Origin: a virus | Direction: 5' to 3' (one strand) | Virus record (IMG/VR): IMGVR_UViG_3300023179_006727 | Location: 37,735 to 101,734 of that record | DNA length: 64,000 nucleotides | Shown: one piece after another, positions 19,754-27,638 of the stretch | Layout of the letters: each line of letters starts with the position of its first letter | How positions within the stretch are numbered: the first letter of the stretch is position 1 | Position numbers and translations under genes: made by a program | Notes under the pieces: model-generated | Databases searched by the model: none | The model's input: the letters and a program-made list of their open reading frames with translations, nothing else | What the model was told of the DNA's origin: nothing

Positions 19754-21915
19754 TCGTTATAAAAGAATTAACCATTAAAAACTTCCTATCAGTAGGCAAT
19801 GTTACACAAAAAATTAACTTCAATCGCAACGATTTAACTCTTATTCTTGGTGAAAATCGTGATTTAGGTGGAGATGGTGCACGTAATGGCACAGGAAAAT
19901 CCACTATTGTACAAGCACTTAGCTATGCTCTATACGGTTCAGTTCTTAATAATATCAAAAAAGATAATCTAATTAACCTTACTAATGGTAAAGGTATGCT
20001 CGTTACCGTTGATTTTGATATCAATGGCAAAGAATATCGTATTGAACGTGGGCGAAAACCTAATATATTGAAGTTCTATGTAGACAATTCCGAACAAGAA
20101 TTTGATGAAGATGATAGCGAAAGTCAAGGTGAAAGTAAAGAAACCCAAGCTAAAATCGAGTCTATGATAGGCATTTCTGCTGAAATGTTTAAGCATATTG
20201 TTGCATTAAACACCTATAATGAACCATTTTTAGCACTTAAAGCAGCAGATCAACGTGAAATTATTGAACAATTGCTTGGTATTACCTTGCTTAGTGAAAA
20301 AGCTGAAGGTATTAAAGAACTCAATCGTAACGTAAAAGAACAAATTCAAAAAGAGGAATTTAAGATACGTAGTGTGCAAGATGCCAATACAAAAATCCAA
20401 GAACAAATTGATAATCTTAAGCGTAGACAAACACTTTGGACTACAAAAAAGAATGAAGATATTACCAATTATACGAATCAATTAATTGAATTATACAAAA
20501 TTGATATTGATCAAGAAATTAGTGCGCATCGTTCTTTAGTGATTTATAATGAAAAACAAACAACATTAACCAATGCTAAAAATCATTATGATACTGAGCT
20601 GTCTAAACTTACTAACCGATACAATGAAACTGTTGTGTCAAATCGGAAAGAAAGTAGTGCTATCAGTACACAAATGAATAATTTACAGAATATTGACATT
20701 CATATCGAAATTTCAAACTTAAAAATTATTTCTGAAATTAGGGAAAAAACAATTAAACGTGATAATACAAAGAAATTATTTACAAACGCTAATGCTACTT
20801 GTATACGTTTAAAAAAAGCTATTGATGATATTAATGGAGAACTAGTTAAGTTATATGACCACAAATGTTATGCATGTGGTCAAGATTTTCATGATAATAG
20901 CCTTAAAATTGTTATAGAGGATAAAGAAACTAAGCTAGAAGAACTTAAGGTAGAATATGATACTGCACAAACACAATACGCAGAATATGAAACTATTCTT
21001 AAAGAAATTGGTGATATACCATTAACTCCTACTGTAGTGTATAAAACTTTGGAAGAAGCGATTAATCACAAGTCTACCATAGATTCGTTGGATGAAAAAT
21101 CAAAAAAGTTGTTAGAAACTATTGACCAAGCTAAAAAATTATATGAAAAGGATATTACAGCACTTGAACAACAATACAATATAGTTGTTAGTAAGATTGG
21201 TGATATCGGAACAAAACCAACTATTATCTATAAAAATTTAGAAGAAGCATTAAAACATCAAAGTACGGTTGAAAAGTTAGAGCAAGCCTTAGAAAAGCGT
21301 GTTGATGAGTTTGATCCTTATGCTGACCAAATCAATGATATGCAAAATAATAGTCTTGTTGAGGTTAATTTTGGCACGTTAAATGATTTAACTAAGGTAT
21401 TAAAGCATCAAGAATACTTGTTAGACTTGTTAACAAATAAGAAATCTTTTGTTCGTAAGAAGATTATTGAACAAAATTTAAGTTATTTGAATACTCGTTT
21501 AGGTAATTATTTGGATAAAATGGGTTTACCTCATCGTGTTAAGTTTCAAAATGATCTTAGTGTAGAAATTACAGAGCTAGGTCGTGATTTAAGTTATGGC
21601 AATTTTAGTCGTGGTGAAAGCACTCGTTTGATACTATCACTATCATTTGCTTTCCGTGATGTATGGGAAAACCTGTATCATAGTATCAATTTATTGTTTA
21701 TTGATGAAATGATTGACAATGGATTAGATACGGTCGGTGTAGAAAATGCCATTGGATTGTTTAAAGAATTAGGTAGACGTAGAGATAAATCGGTATGGTT
21801 AATCTCACATCGTGATGAATTGGTAAGTCGTGTTAATAACGTATTACATGTGATTAAAGAGGGTGGTTTTACTCGTTACTCTAATGTCAATGAAAAATTT
21901 GCGTTGCCGATATAA
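19750..21915 (+). CDS. 46: Recombination endonuclease subunit gp46 (SbcC/Rad50-like ATPase)
   Basis: The 721-residue protein has the Rad50/SbcC architecture: a Walker A motif ARNGTGKST (Lys50), a long coiled coil with a CYAC zinc hook at residues 373-376, the ABC signature FSRGESTRLILSLSFAF, and a Walker B segment INLLFIDEMID near the C-terminus, followed by WLISHRDE. It powers end processing together with gp47. T4 gp46 is 560 residues, so the coiled-coil arms are longer here. The start overlaps the end of gp47. Confidence 0.96.
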   Translation: MIVIKELTIKNFLSVGNVTQKINFNRNDLTLILGENRDLGGDGARNGTGKSTIVQALSYALYGSVLNNIKKDNLINLTNGKGMLVTVDFDINGKEYRIERGRKPNILKFYVDNSEQEFDEDDSESQGESKETQAKIESMIGISAEMFKHIVALNTYNEPFLALKAADQREIIEQLLGITLLSEKAEGIKELNRNVKEQIQKEEFKIRSVQDANTKIQEQIDNLKRRQTLWTTKKNEDITNYTNQLIELYKIDIDQEISAHRSLVIYNEKQTTLTNAKNHYDTELSKLTNRYNETVVSNRKESSAISTQMNNLQNIDIHIEISNLKIISEIREKTIKRDNTKKLFTNANATCIRLKKAIDDINGELVKLYDHKCYACGQDFHDNSLKIVIEDKETKLEELKVEYDTAQTQYAEYETILKEIGDIPLTPTVVYKTLEEAINHKSTIDSLDEKSKKLLETIDQAKKLYEKDITALEQQYNIVVSKIGDIGTKPTIIYKNLEEALKHQSTVEKLEQALEKRVDEFDPYADQINDMQNNSLVEVNFGTLNDLTKVLKHQEYLLDLLTNKKSFVRKKIIEQNLSYLNTRLGNYLDKMGLPHRVKFQNDLSVEITELGRDLSYGNFSRGESTRLILSLSFAFRDVWENLYHSINLLFIDEMIDNGLDTVGVENAIGLFKELGRRRDKSVWLISHRDELVSRVNNVLHVIKEGGFTRYSNVNEKFALPI

Positions 21916-21932
21916 AGATATAAGTAAAATAT

Positions 21933-22445
21933 ATGCCATCTGCTAGTAAAATTAAAGGAAGTTCATTTGAGAGGGATATTGCAAAATATTTGTCCGATCT
22001 ATATAATGAGTCTTTTGTACGTGTTCCAAATAGTGGAGCATTTATTGGTGGTATTAACAAAGATAGGAAATCTTATTTGCATGAGGGACAGGTTCGCAGT
22101 TTTAAGGGAGATATAATTCCTGGGGAATCGTTTCAATTATTAAATATAGAATGCAAAAACTATGCAGATTTTCCGTTCTATCAAATTCTAACTACATGTA
22201 AATTATTAGATGATTGGTTAGATCAATTGATGGATGTAAGTGATAAGGATGATTTGAACGTTCTTTTTATGAAATTCAATCGTAAAGGTCGTTATATTGC
22301 AGTAGAACAAAAACATAAATGGAAAATGAACAATTACTTAGTATATCATAGTGATATATATGGTTCATGGATTATCTCAGAATTAGAACATTTTTTTAAA
22401 TTAAACTCAGGTCTCTTCAAAACTCTCTCCAAAAATAATACTTAG
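21933..22445 (+). CDS. PD-(D/E)XK nuclease, Hjc-like Holliday junction resolvase candidate
   Basis: The 170-residue protein has a pattern like archaeal Hjc resolvases: KGSSFERDIAKYL (Glu13), VRVPNSGAF, KGDIIPG (Asp60) and NIECKNYADF (Glu73, Lys75). Glu, Asp, Glu-x-Lys in that order is the metal-binding set of the PD-(D/E)XK fold. It follows gp46 by 17 bp, so a role in recombination intermediates or DNA ends fits the operon. T4 uses gp49, an unrelated endonuclease VII, for this step. The family placement is fairly sure; the exact substrate is not. The gene stops right where the proposed structured RNA begins. Confidence 0.75.
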   Translation: MPSASKIKGSSFERDIAKYLSDLYNESFVRVPNSGAFIGGINKDRKSYLHEGQVRSFKGDIIPGESFQLLNIECKNYADFPFYQILTTCKLLDDWLDQLMDVSDKDDLNVLFMKFNRKGRYIAVEQKHKWKMNNYLVYHSDIYGSWIISELEHFFKLNSGLFKTLSKNNT

Positions 22446-22883
22446 GTCTACTCTAAGGTCTCAAAATCATAGAACAATAGGTTTGGTTGCATGACCTGTA
22501 ACGCAACGAAGGTATATCAATGAACGTTGGTCAATGCCTGAATCACTGCCGTTCTACAGTGGCTTCAATGGACTACCCTCAAGGAGGATGCTTTAAATGG
22601 GTGCTCGCATGTCACATTTCCATTGTCGTAATAGTTGAATTCATTGAGAAATGAGTTGGAGTATGTAGTAATGTACTAAGTGTCTGATCATAATAATATG
22701 GGCAAAGGGTCAGAATCAGGTTATAAATTAATTCACTGCGGTTTATAACGGGTATAAAATACCACTGATGTATACGATATATTTCTTGTTAGTAACAAGT
22801 TTTGGGGTGATATAGTCAAACCTACCTGAATAAAATATATGAAGTGAACCCTATCCACGTAATGTGGGCGTTGGCAAACAAAC
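22446..22883 (+). ncRNA. Candidate large structured non-coding RNA
   Basis: About 440 bases have no credible reading frame and fold locally into many helices. Visible pairings are GTTGC 22486-22490 with GCAAC 22503-22507; a two-part hairpin closed by CACTG/CAGTG near 22543-22562; an 8-bp helix 22638-22645/22650-22657 capped by a GAGA (GNRA) tetraloop; and TCTGA 22683-22687 with TCAGA 22710-22714. ATCAG 22715-22719 with CTGAT 22765-22769 encloses two more hairpins (GTTATAAA/TTTATAAC and GGTAT/ATACC) as a three-way junction. CTTGT/ACAAG at 22785-22799 and CCAC/GTGG at 22855-22867 follow. Bases 22501-22620 are 56/120 G+C, well above the surroundings. A strong terminator follows at once. I do not recognise a known family; a group I intron remnant is a weak alternative. 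Confidence 0.6.
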
Positions 22884-22930
22884 AAAAAGGGACAATATAA
22901 ATTATTAATTTTATATTTACCCCTTTTTTT
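22884..22930 (+). terminator. Strong intrinsic terminator after the structured RNA
   Basis: An AAAAAGGG arm pairs with CCCCTTTTTTT, and inside it AATATAAA pairs with TTTATATT, giving a long helix ending in a run of seven T. It marks the end of rightward transcription from the gp55-47-46 block and the structured RNA. Confidence 0.85.
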
Positions 22931-22935
22931 GCGTT

Positions 22936-23104
22936 AAGCAACAACCAATTATTATAACTTTTTATTATTTTGAGCGTCGCTGATTAAAGGCATTTGATAG
23001 AACCCCCCTAATACAAATGATGTGCTGAAAATCCCCCCACCTATTAATGGCTTTATTACCCCCCATGGTTTTCAACACATTGAGTTTAAAAAATAAAAAA
23101 AGAA
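22936..23104 (-). other. G-tract-bearing hairpin in the convergent intergenic region
   Basis: No gene is supported here. On the minus strand three runs of six G (plus-strand C runs at 23003-23008, 23033-23038 and 23059-23064) lie within 62 bases of a very AT-rich sequence. Two of the runs are enclosed by a 12-bp helix, 23020-23031 with 23069-23080, which has a single C/A mismatch on the plus strand but a G-U wobble on the minus strand. The structure therefore favours a leftward transcript, from read-through of the gp26 operon. It could be a regulatory or stabilising 3' structure; its function is unknown. Confidence 0.4.
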
Positions 23105-23110
23105 AAAAAG

Positions 23111-23181
23111 ATTTTTGTTTTTTCGAATTTATGAGAAAAAACAAAAATAGATGACTGCAGGTCGATAGACCAAAGTCATCT
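23111..23181 (-). terminator. Tandem hairpins ending the leftward gp26 operon
   Basis: Reading leftward, a hairpin of AGATGACT/AGTCATCT (23149-23156 with 23174-23181), with an inner GGTC/GACC helix, runs into an ATTTTTGTTTTTT tract. That tract is one arm of a second, perfect 14-bp inverted repeat (23111-23124 with 23135-23148). Together they should terminate transcription of the gp26 operon; the second hairpin can work in both directions. Confidence 0.7.
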
Positions 23182-23253
23182 TTAAAGAAAAGCAAGGATG
23201 ATATTAAGGCATTATCAACAAAAAATTCAATGTAAGTTTCAAATAAAAAATTT

Positions 23254-23466
23254 TTAAAAGAAAGGTAAACCACTTTTTTTTGTGGTTTCTAAATTATCAT
23301 CTATAAGTTGGTTAATTAGTTGTGTTTCTGTGGGTGATAAATTCATTGCATCAGTATACGATAGTGATCCACGCATATACCAAGACAAACGCAATGCATT
23401 AGATTTAATATTTTTTACTTCTTCGTCAAGTGATTTTACTAGCTTCTCTATGTCATCTTGTGACAA
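23254..23466 (-). CDS. Small conserved protein after gp26, tail/baseplate assembly
   Basis: The 70-residue protein ends LSPTETQLINQLIDDNLETT followed by KKSGLPFF, preceded by RLSWYMRGSLSYTDAM. I recognise this small protein from other cyanophage-type T4-like phages, where it follows the hub gene 26. It has no enzymatic motif. Its place 11 bp after gp26 and close to the tape-measure gene suggests a baseplate-hub or tail-assembly helper, similar in position to T4 gp51 or to tail-assembly chaperones, but that function is inferred. A run of eight A near the end of the gene was considered as a slippery site and not accepted. Confidence 0.7.
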   Translation of the reverse strand: MSQDDIEKLVKSLDEEVKNIKSNALRLSWYMRGSLSYTDAMNLSPTETQLINQLIDDNLETTKKSGLPFF

Positions 23467-23477
23467 ATAGAGAAGCT

Positions 23478-24302
23478 TTAGTCGAAAAAATCGGTAACAT
23501 TAAATGCAACGGTTTGTTTATATTCGTGTTTACAATTAATACATTTAAATTGAAGTGGTTTACTTGAACTACTATCTCGTAATTCAATACTTTTATCACG
23601 AATTTTATCATACATTTTTTTATCACAATTTTGTAAAAAATCTAGAATAAAATTTTGATCAGTTACCGTTGTTTCAGGAGTTTTTATATATTGAATACTT
23701 TTACCAAGAATTTTTTGACTTAATTCATTCATTTTAGCTAATAATTCACTTGCTGCTTTATTTTTAGCTTCACCATTTTCAAATGAATCAAGTTGTGCTA
23801 AACCACGTTGAATTTCAAATTGTTCAGTATTATTTGCGTTGTTTTGTTGATATGTTACTTCATTGAATTTAACTGAAAGATCACCTAGCATAAGTTCTTT
23901 ATTATAATCTCCAACACTAATACCACTTAATAATTGTGAAAGATTTACTCCAAATCTCATTGTTTCACTACAACTAGGGCAGCTAGTATCAACATCCATT
24001 TCGTCACCTGTAGTAGCAATTTTTATAGCAATAAGTATAGTTTCAATATCACTATTAATAATTTTCCATGGATTTTTAATGGATGGGACACAACTTTTAA
24101 TAATTGATACTACTGCTGATCCATTAAAAAGTGCATCAGGAGTACGTGAAGTAATTTCATCATTAGCTGTCATTGGATATACAGGTAATTCTCCTGTAGG
24201 AGGAAATTCTATAATATCAGGCGTGTAATTAAACTTACTTGGTAATCTAATATGTATCGCAGGTCTGCGAAAATACTGCTTAAGTGGGTTATTTTCCATC
24301 AT
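23478..24302 (-). CDS. 26: Baseplate hub subunit gp26
   Basis: The 274-residue protein starts with NPLKQYFRRPAIHIRLPS and continues SRTPDALFNGSAVVSIIKSC, which I recognise as the gp26 pattern of T4-like phages. It carries two CxxC pairs, CPSC in the middle and CINC near the C-terminus, so it likely forms a zinc ribbon. T4 gp26 (208 residues) takes part in hub assembly. Tandem ATGs exist at 24302 and 24299; a GGAG ribosome site lies upstream of both. The gene is divergent from the tape-measure gene, leaving about 67 bp for promoters in both directions. Confidence 0.85.
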   Translation of the reverse strand: MMENNPLKQYFRRPAIHIRLPSKFNYTPDIIEFPPTGELPVYPMTANDEITSRTPDALFNGSAVVSIIKSCVPSIKNPWKIINSDIETILIAIKIATTGDEMDVDTSCPSCSETMRFGVNLSQLLSGISVGDYNKELMLGDLSVKFNEVTYQQNNANNTEQFEIQRGLAQLDSFENGEAKNKAASELLAKMNELSQKILGKSIQYIKTPETTVTDQNFILDFLQNCDKKMYDKIRDKSIELRDSSSSKPLQFKCINCKHEYKQTVAFNVTDFFD

Positions 24303-24330
24303 TTGGTTAAAATCTCCATATATATTGTTG

Positions 24331-24338
24331 GATAAATA
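24331..24338 (+). promoter_or_regulatory. Late-promoter-like box upstream of the tape-measure gene
   Basis: GATAAATA on the plus strand lies 31 bp before the ATG at 24370 in the divergent gap between gp26 and the tape-measure gene. It is one mismatch from TATAAATA. Confidence 0.45.
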
Positions 24339-24369
24339 TATTTAATCTTAAAAAAATATGATATAAAAA

Positions 24370-27300
24370 ATGGCAGATCAACTTGATCCTGATATAATAC
24401 AACAGTTAAATGAGAAATTTAACGAATTAGCTGCTATTACCTCGTCTGCTGCAGCACGAGCTAGTGCAAGTGCTTCTGCTACTCAAAATCAAACTGCAGC
24501 AGCAAAAAAAAATACTGATGCAAGTAATGATAATTTTGAAGCTATAAGACGTGCAAATCAAGCAATACGACAACAATCAGGTGCAGTAGATTCTAGTCGT
24601 GCTACTATTAATAGATTAAATGCTAGTATTCAAGATCAGTACAAAGCTTACGAGGCCAATCAAAAAGCTATAGAAGAAATTGAAAAGGCTACTAATAAAG
24701 CAGCACAACAGGAGCGTAATAAAGCAATTCATCTTGAGCGTGCAGTAGAATCCACAATTGCTGCATTTGAACAATTAGGCAAAGCTATATTTGATTCTAG
24801 TAGGGGAATGTCAAAATATACAGGTGTAGTTGAAAACCTTACAACTGCAGTAAGTGCGTTGTTATTAATTTTTGGCGGTCCGTTACTCAAAGTGGTAGGT
24901 TTAGTTGTTGGAGCATTAGGTAAATTATTTGGTGCGCAATTAGAGCAAATTGAAGCAAGTAATAAATTATATGAATCGTTAAGTGAATTTGGTGCATTAA
25001 GATTAGATGAGTTTGGTAATGGTATACAGTCTATCACACAAGATGTACATAAATTTGGATTAACAGTAAAGAATGATGGTGGATTATTTGTAGATAGTAT
25101 GAAAGGTATGTCCAAGGAGATTGTTGCGCTTGGAGGTACAGTAGGTCAAGGTCGTGGACAATTAGCGGATGCTTTTGGTGCAAATATTGGTGCACCTATT
25201 GAAGATGAATTACGCAGACTTGGTTATAATAGTCAAACATATTTTAAATCATGGGCAAAAGCTACGCAATTAGCTATACAATCAGGTCAAGCTGTTGGTA
25301 AAAGTAATTCGGAGTTAAACAAACAAACCAATCAATATTTAAAAACGTTAACTGAACTAAGTGAATTAACAGGTATTTCACGTGATGAGCAAATGGCTAT
25401 ACGTGAAAGAGCAATGCAAGATGAAGCTTATTTCATGAAACGCCGTGAAATTGCTGCTAGTGGGGATGACAAAGCTTTAGAACGTTTTGATAAATTAACT
25501 ACGGTAACAAATCAGTTTGGTGATGGAATTGGGCAGGTAATTAAAGAAGTAACGAATGCAGGTGGAGTAGTTACTGAAAGAGCAGCAGAAATTAATGCAT
25601 TTACAAATGGAGCAATTGAACGTGCCACACAAGCATATAATCGTGGTGCGATTGATGAACAACAGTTACGTAAAGAAATTGCAGAGGCAGTTAATTCATT
25701 AAGAGAAAGATTTGGTTCAAAAGCTATAGCGATTTTGGGTAATGATTTTGCAAAAGCGATAGGCTTATCAAGTGAAGCAATGAAGGCATCTGCGACTATA
25801 GAAAAACAATCTGCGGATGCAGCAAAAACAGCAAGAAATGTCATAGATAAAATTGCTGCAGAAGGTGCAGGAAAAGAACGTCAAATTGCAATTGATGAAA
25901 ACAAAATGGCTATAAAAAATCAACAAGCCTTAGAAAAAGTCATTCAAGTGACAAATGGACCGCTTATTGGGGCTTTTGAAAAATTAATTCAAGTCACTAA
26001 TAAGTTGCGTGATGCTTTTGTAAAAATATTACGTATGGTTGGTATTGATGCTGAAGCGGGTACATCAGCGGAATCAAAAAGACGTGTACAAGCTGCTGAA
26101 AGTTCATTAGAAGAGACCAAAAAAAGTTTAGAATTTCAAAAACAGCAAGCTCAAAAAACTGCGATGAGAGCAGCAGGTATTAAAGAAGGTGAGACAGGAA
26201 CAGAGGAGCAACGTAAAAAGTATCAAGAAATATACAATAAAGAATTAGAACGTACTACAAAATTTGACCGTGAACGTATTGCTTCATTAGAAACGCAACG
26301 TGCATTATCACTTGAAGAAGAGCGTGATCGTTTAATTAAAGAGGGTTCATTAAAAGAAGAGGTAAAACAAAATAAAGAATTAATTGCAGCAAAAGAAAAA
26401 GTTGCAGAAGTTGATAAATTAATTGCTGATTATGAGGGCCGTAGAAAAAAGGTCCTAGAATCGTTAAAACTAACTGAAGAAGATTTAAAAGGGCGTAATT
26501 ATGCAAAAAATATAGACGTTGTGCGTAAGGCAGAGCAGAAATATTTAGAAGATTTAAAAGAACAGCGTGGTATAAGAGCAGCAGAATATGCTAAAAAGTT
26601 AGAGGAACAAGTTAAACCTGCTCGTGAAGGTGTTGCTGAACCTACAAGTAAATCTGCATCTACTACTATATCTGTAGCAGATGCAAAACAATTTGAAGGT
26701 ACACAAAAAGAGTTTTATGATAAGATGTATAAAACTTTGCTTGACGAAGCCAAGAAAGCAGGATTAAAGAATGCAGAAGTTATAGCAAAATTAGGTGCGT
26801 CACAATCTGCATTAGAAACAGGTTATGGCAAATCTACTGCAGGTGCTGAAAATTATTTTGGGATAAAAGCACAAAAAGGTCAGCCTAGTAACACTGTAGA
26901 AACTACTGAATGGGATGAAAAGAAACAACAATACGTAAAACAATCTGCTGCGTTTAGAAAATATGGTAGTATGCAAGAATCTGCTGCTGATTATATTAAG
27001 TTTTTACAAGAAAATAAACGATATAGTAAGGTATTAAGTGCTGAAAATATAGCGGAAGCTATAGCAGAGCAGGGTAAGACAGGATATGCTACTGACCCAC
27101 AGTACGTAAAAAAATTAGCTGATATTACTGCAAGGGCAGAAAAAACTTTTGCTCCACAAACTCAAATCGCAGCAGTAAAACCTGAAAAACAAGCAGTGCC
27201 AGCACAAAAACCACAAGTAGCAACTGCTCCACCTGAAAAACAAGCAGTGCCAGCACAAAAACCACAAGTTGCAGCGGCATCTCCCGAAAAACAAGTAGAA

Positions 27301-27624
27301 CCACAAAAAGTACAAGTTGCTTTATTAACATCTGAAAAACAAGCAGTGCCAGCACAAAAACCACAAGTAAATCTACCTGATATTAATAAAATGTATGGAG
27401 GTGGATTATCTGCCAATCCAATGACAGATAGTTTGCGTTATAGTGAAAAAGATGAAGTAATTAATTTATATAATAAATTAGCAGAATTATTACCAATAAA
27501 AGAATTGATTGCTGCTATAAATCGACAAACTGATTTATTAGTAGCAGGTATTGATGGCATGAAGGATAAAATGACTGAAAATAATAGCATAGCGAGTGAT
27601 CAATTATTGTACTTACAGACCTAA
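24370..27624 (+). CDS. Tape-measure-like tail protein with GH73 peptidoglycan hydrolase domain
   Basis: The protein has 1,084 residues. It begins with an Ala/Ser/Gln-rich helical region, followed by a hydrophobic stretch at about 158-192 (AVSALLLIFGGPLLKVVGLV) of the kind seen in tape-measure proteins, then long charged coiled coils. Residues of about 770-930 form a FlgJ-like glucosaminidase (GH73): LGASQSALETGYGKS with Glu816 as likely catalytic acid, ENYFGIKAQKG, FRKYGSMQESAADYIKFL. After it come Pro/Gln-rich repeats and a short C-terminal domain. It should span the tail lumen and help DNA through the cell wall. T4's counterpart gp29 is 590 residues and has no such domain. The gene sits just before the portal gene. 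Confidence 0.85.
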   Translation: MADQLDPDIIQQLNEKFNELAAITSSAAARASASASATQNQTAAAKKNTDASNDNFEAIRRANQAIRQQSGAVDSSRATINRLNASIQDQYKAYEANQKAIEEIEKATNKAAQQERNKAIHLERAVESTIAAFEQLGKAIFDSSRGMSKYTGVVENLTTAVSALLLIFGGPLLKVVGLVVGALGKLFGAQLEQIEASNKLYESLSEFGALRLDEFGNGIQSITQDVHKFGLTVKNDGGLFVDSMKGMSKEIVALGGTVGQGRGQLADAFGANIGAPIEDELRRLGYNSQTYFKSWAKATQLAIQSGQAVGKSNSELNKQTNQYLKTLTELSELTGISRDEQMAIRERAMQDEAYFMKRREIAASGDDKALERFDKLTTVTNQFGDGIGQVIKEVTNAGGVVTERAAEINAFTNGAIERATQAYNRGAIDEQQLRKEIAEAVNSLRERFGSKAIAILGNDFAKAIGLSSEAMKASATIEKQSADAAKTARNVIDKIAAEGAGKERQIAIDENKMAIKNQQALEKVIQVTNGPLIGAFEKLIQVTNKLRDAFVKILRMVGIDAEAGTSAESKRRVQAAESSLEETKKSLEFQKQQAQKTAMRAAGIKEGETGTEEQRKKYQEIYNKELERTTKFDRERIASLETQRALSLEEERDRLIKEGSLKEEVKQNKELIAAKEKVAEVDKLIADYEGRRKKVLESLKLTEEDLKGRNYAKNIDVVRKAEQKYLEDLKEQRGIRAAEYAKKLEEQVKPAREGVAEPTSKSASTTISVADAKQFEGTQKEFYDKMYKTLLDEAKKAGLKNAEVIAKLGASQSALETGYGKSTAGAENYFGIKAQKGQPSNTVETTEWDEKKQQYVKQSAAFRKYGSMQESAADYIKFLQENKRYSKVLSAENIAEAIAEQGKTGYATDPQYVKKLADITARAEKTFAPQTQIAAVKPEKQAVPAQKPQVATAPPEKQAVPAQKPQVAAASPEKQVEPQKVQVALLTSEKQAVPAQKPQVNLPDINKMYGGGLSANPMTDSLRYSEKDEVINLYNKLAELLPIKELIAAINRQTDLLVAGIDGMKDKMTENNSIASDQLLYLQT
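27181..27372 (+). repeat. PEKQAVPAQKPQV repeats in the tape-measure gene
   Basis: Three near-identical copies of a 39-bp unit (starting near 27181, 27232 and 27334) and one degenerate copy encode a Pro/Gln-rich linker after the GH73 domain. The identity is at DNA level, so the copies expanded recently or are being homogenised. Confidence 0.85.
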
Positions 27625-27626
27625 TA

Positions 27627-27634
27627 TATAAATA
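27627..27634 (+). promoter_or_regulatory. TATAAATA late box immediately before the portal gene
   Basis: A perfect TATAAATA lies only four bases before the gp20 ATG and just after the tape-measure stop. The usual late start site would then fall at or inside the start codon, which is odd. Confidence 0.45.
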
Positions 27635-27638
27635 CATA

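Noticed and set aside
22446-22930. tmRNA or RNase P RNA as identity of the structured RNA
   Set aside because: There is no tRNA-like end, no CCA and no tag reading frame for tmRNA, and none of the universally conserved RNase P core sequences.
22965-23273. Leftward frame of 102 codons next to the small gp26-operon protein
   Set aside because: It overlaps the terminator hairpins and the G-tract structure, is low in complexity (Phe/Leu/Lys from A/T runs), starts with GTG inside another gene and resembles nothing I know.
23260-23285. Run of eight A (minus strand, ACA AAA AAA AGT) as a programmed -1 frameshift site in a tail-chaperone-like gene
   Set aside because: The -1 extension is only about 20 codons of low-complexity hydrophobic text and the KKSGLPFF ending is the conserved one.
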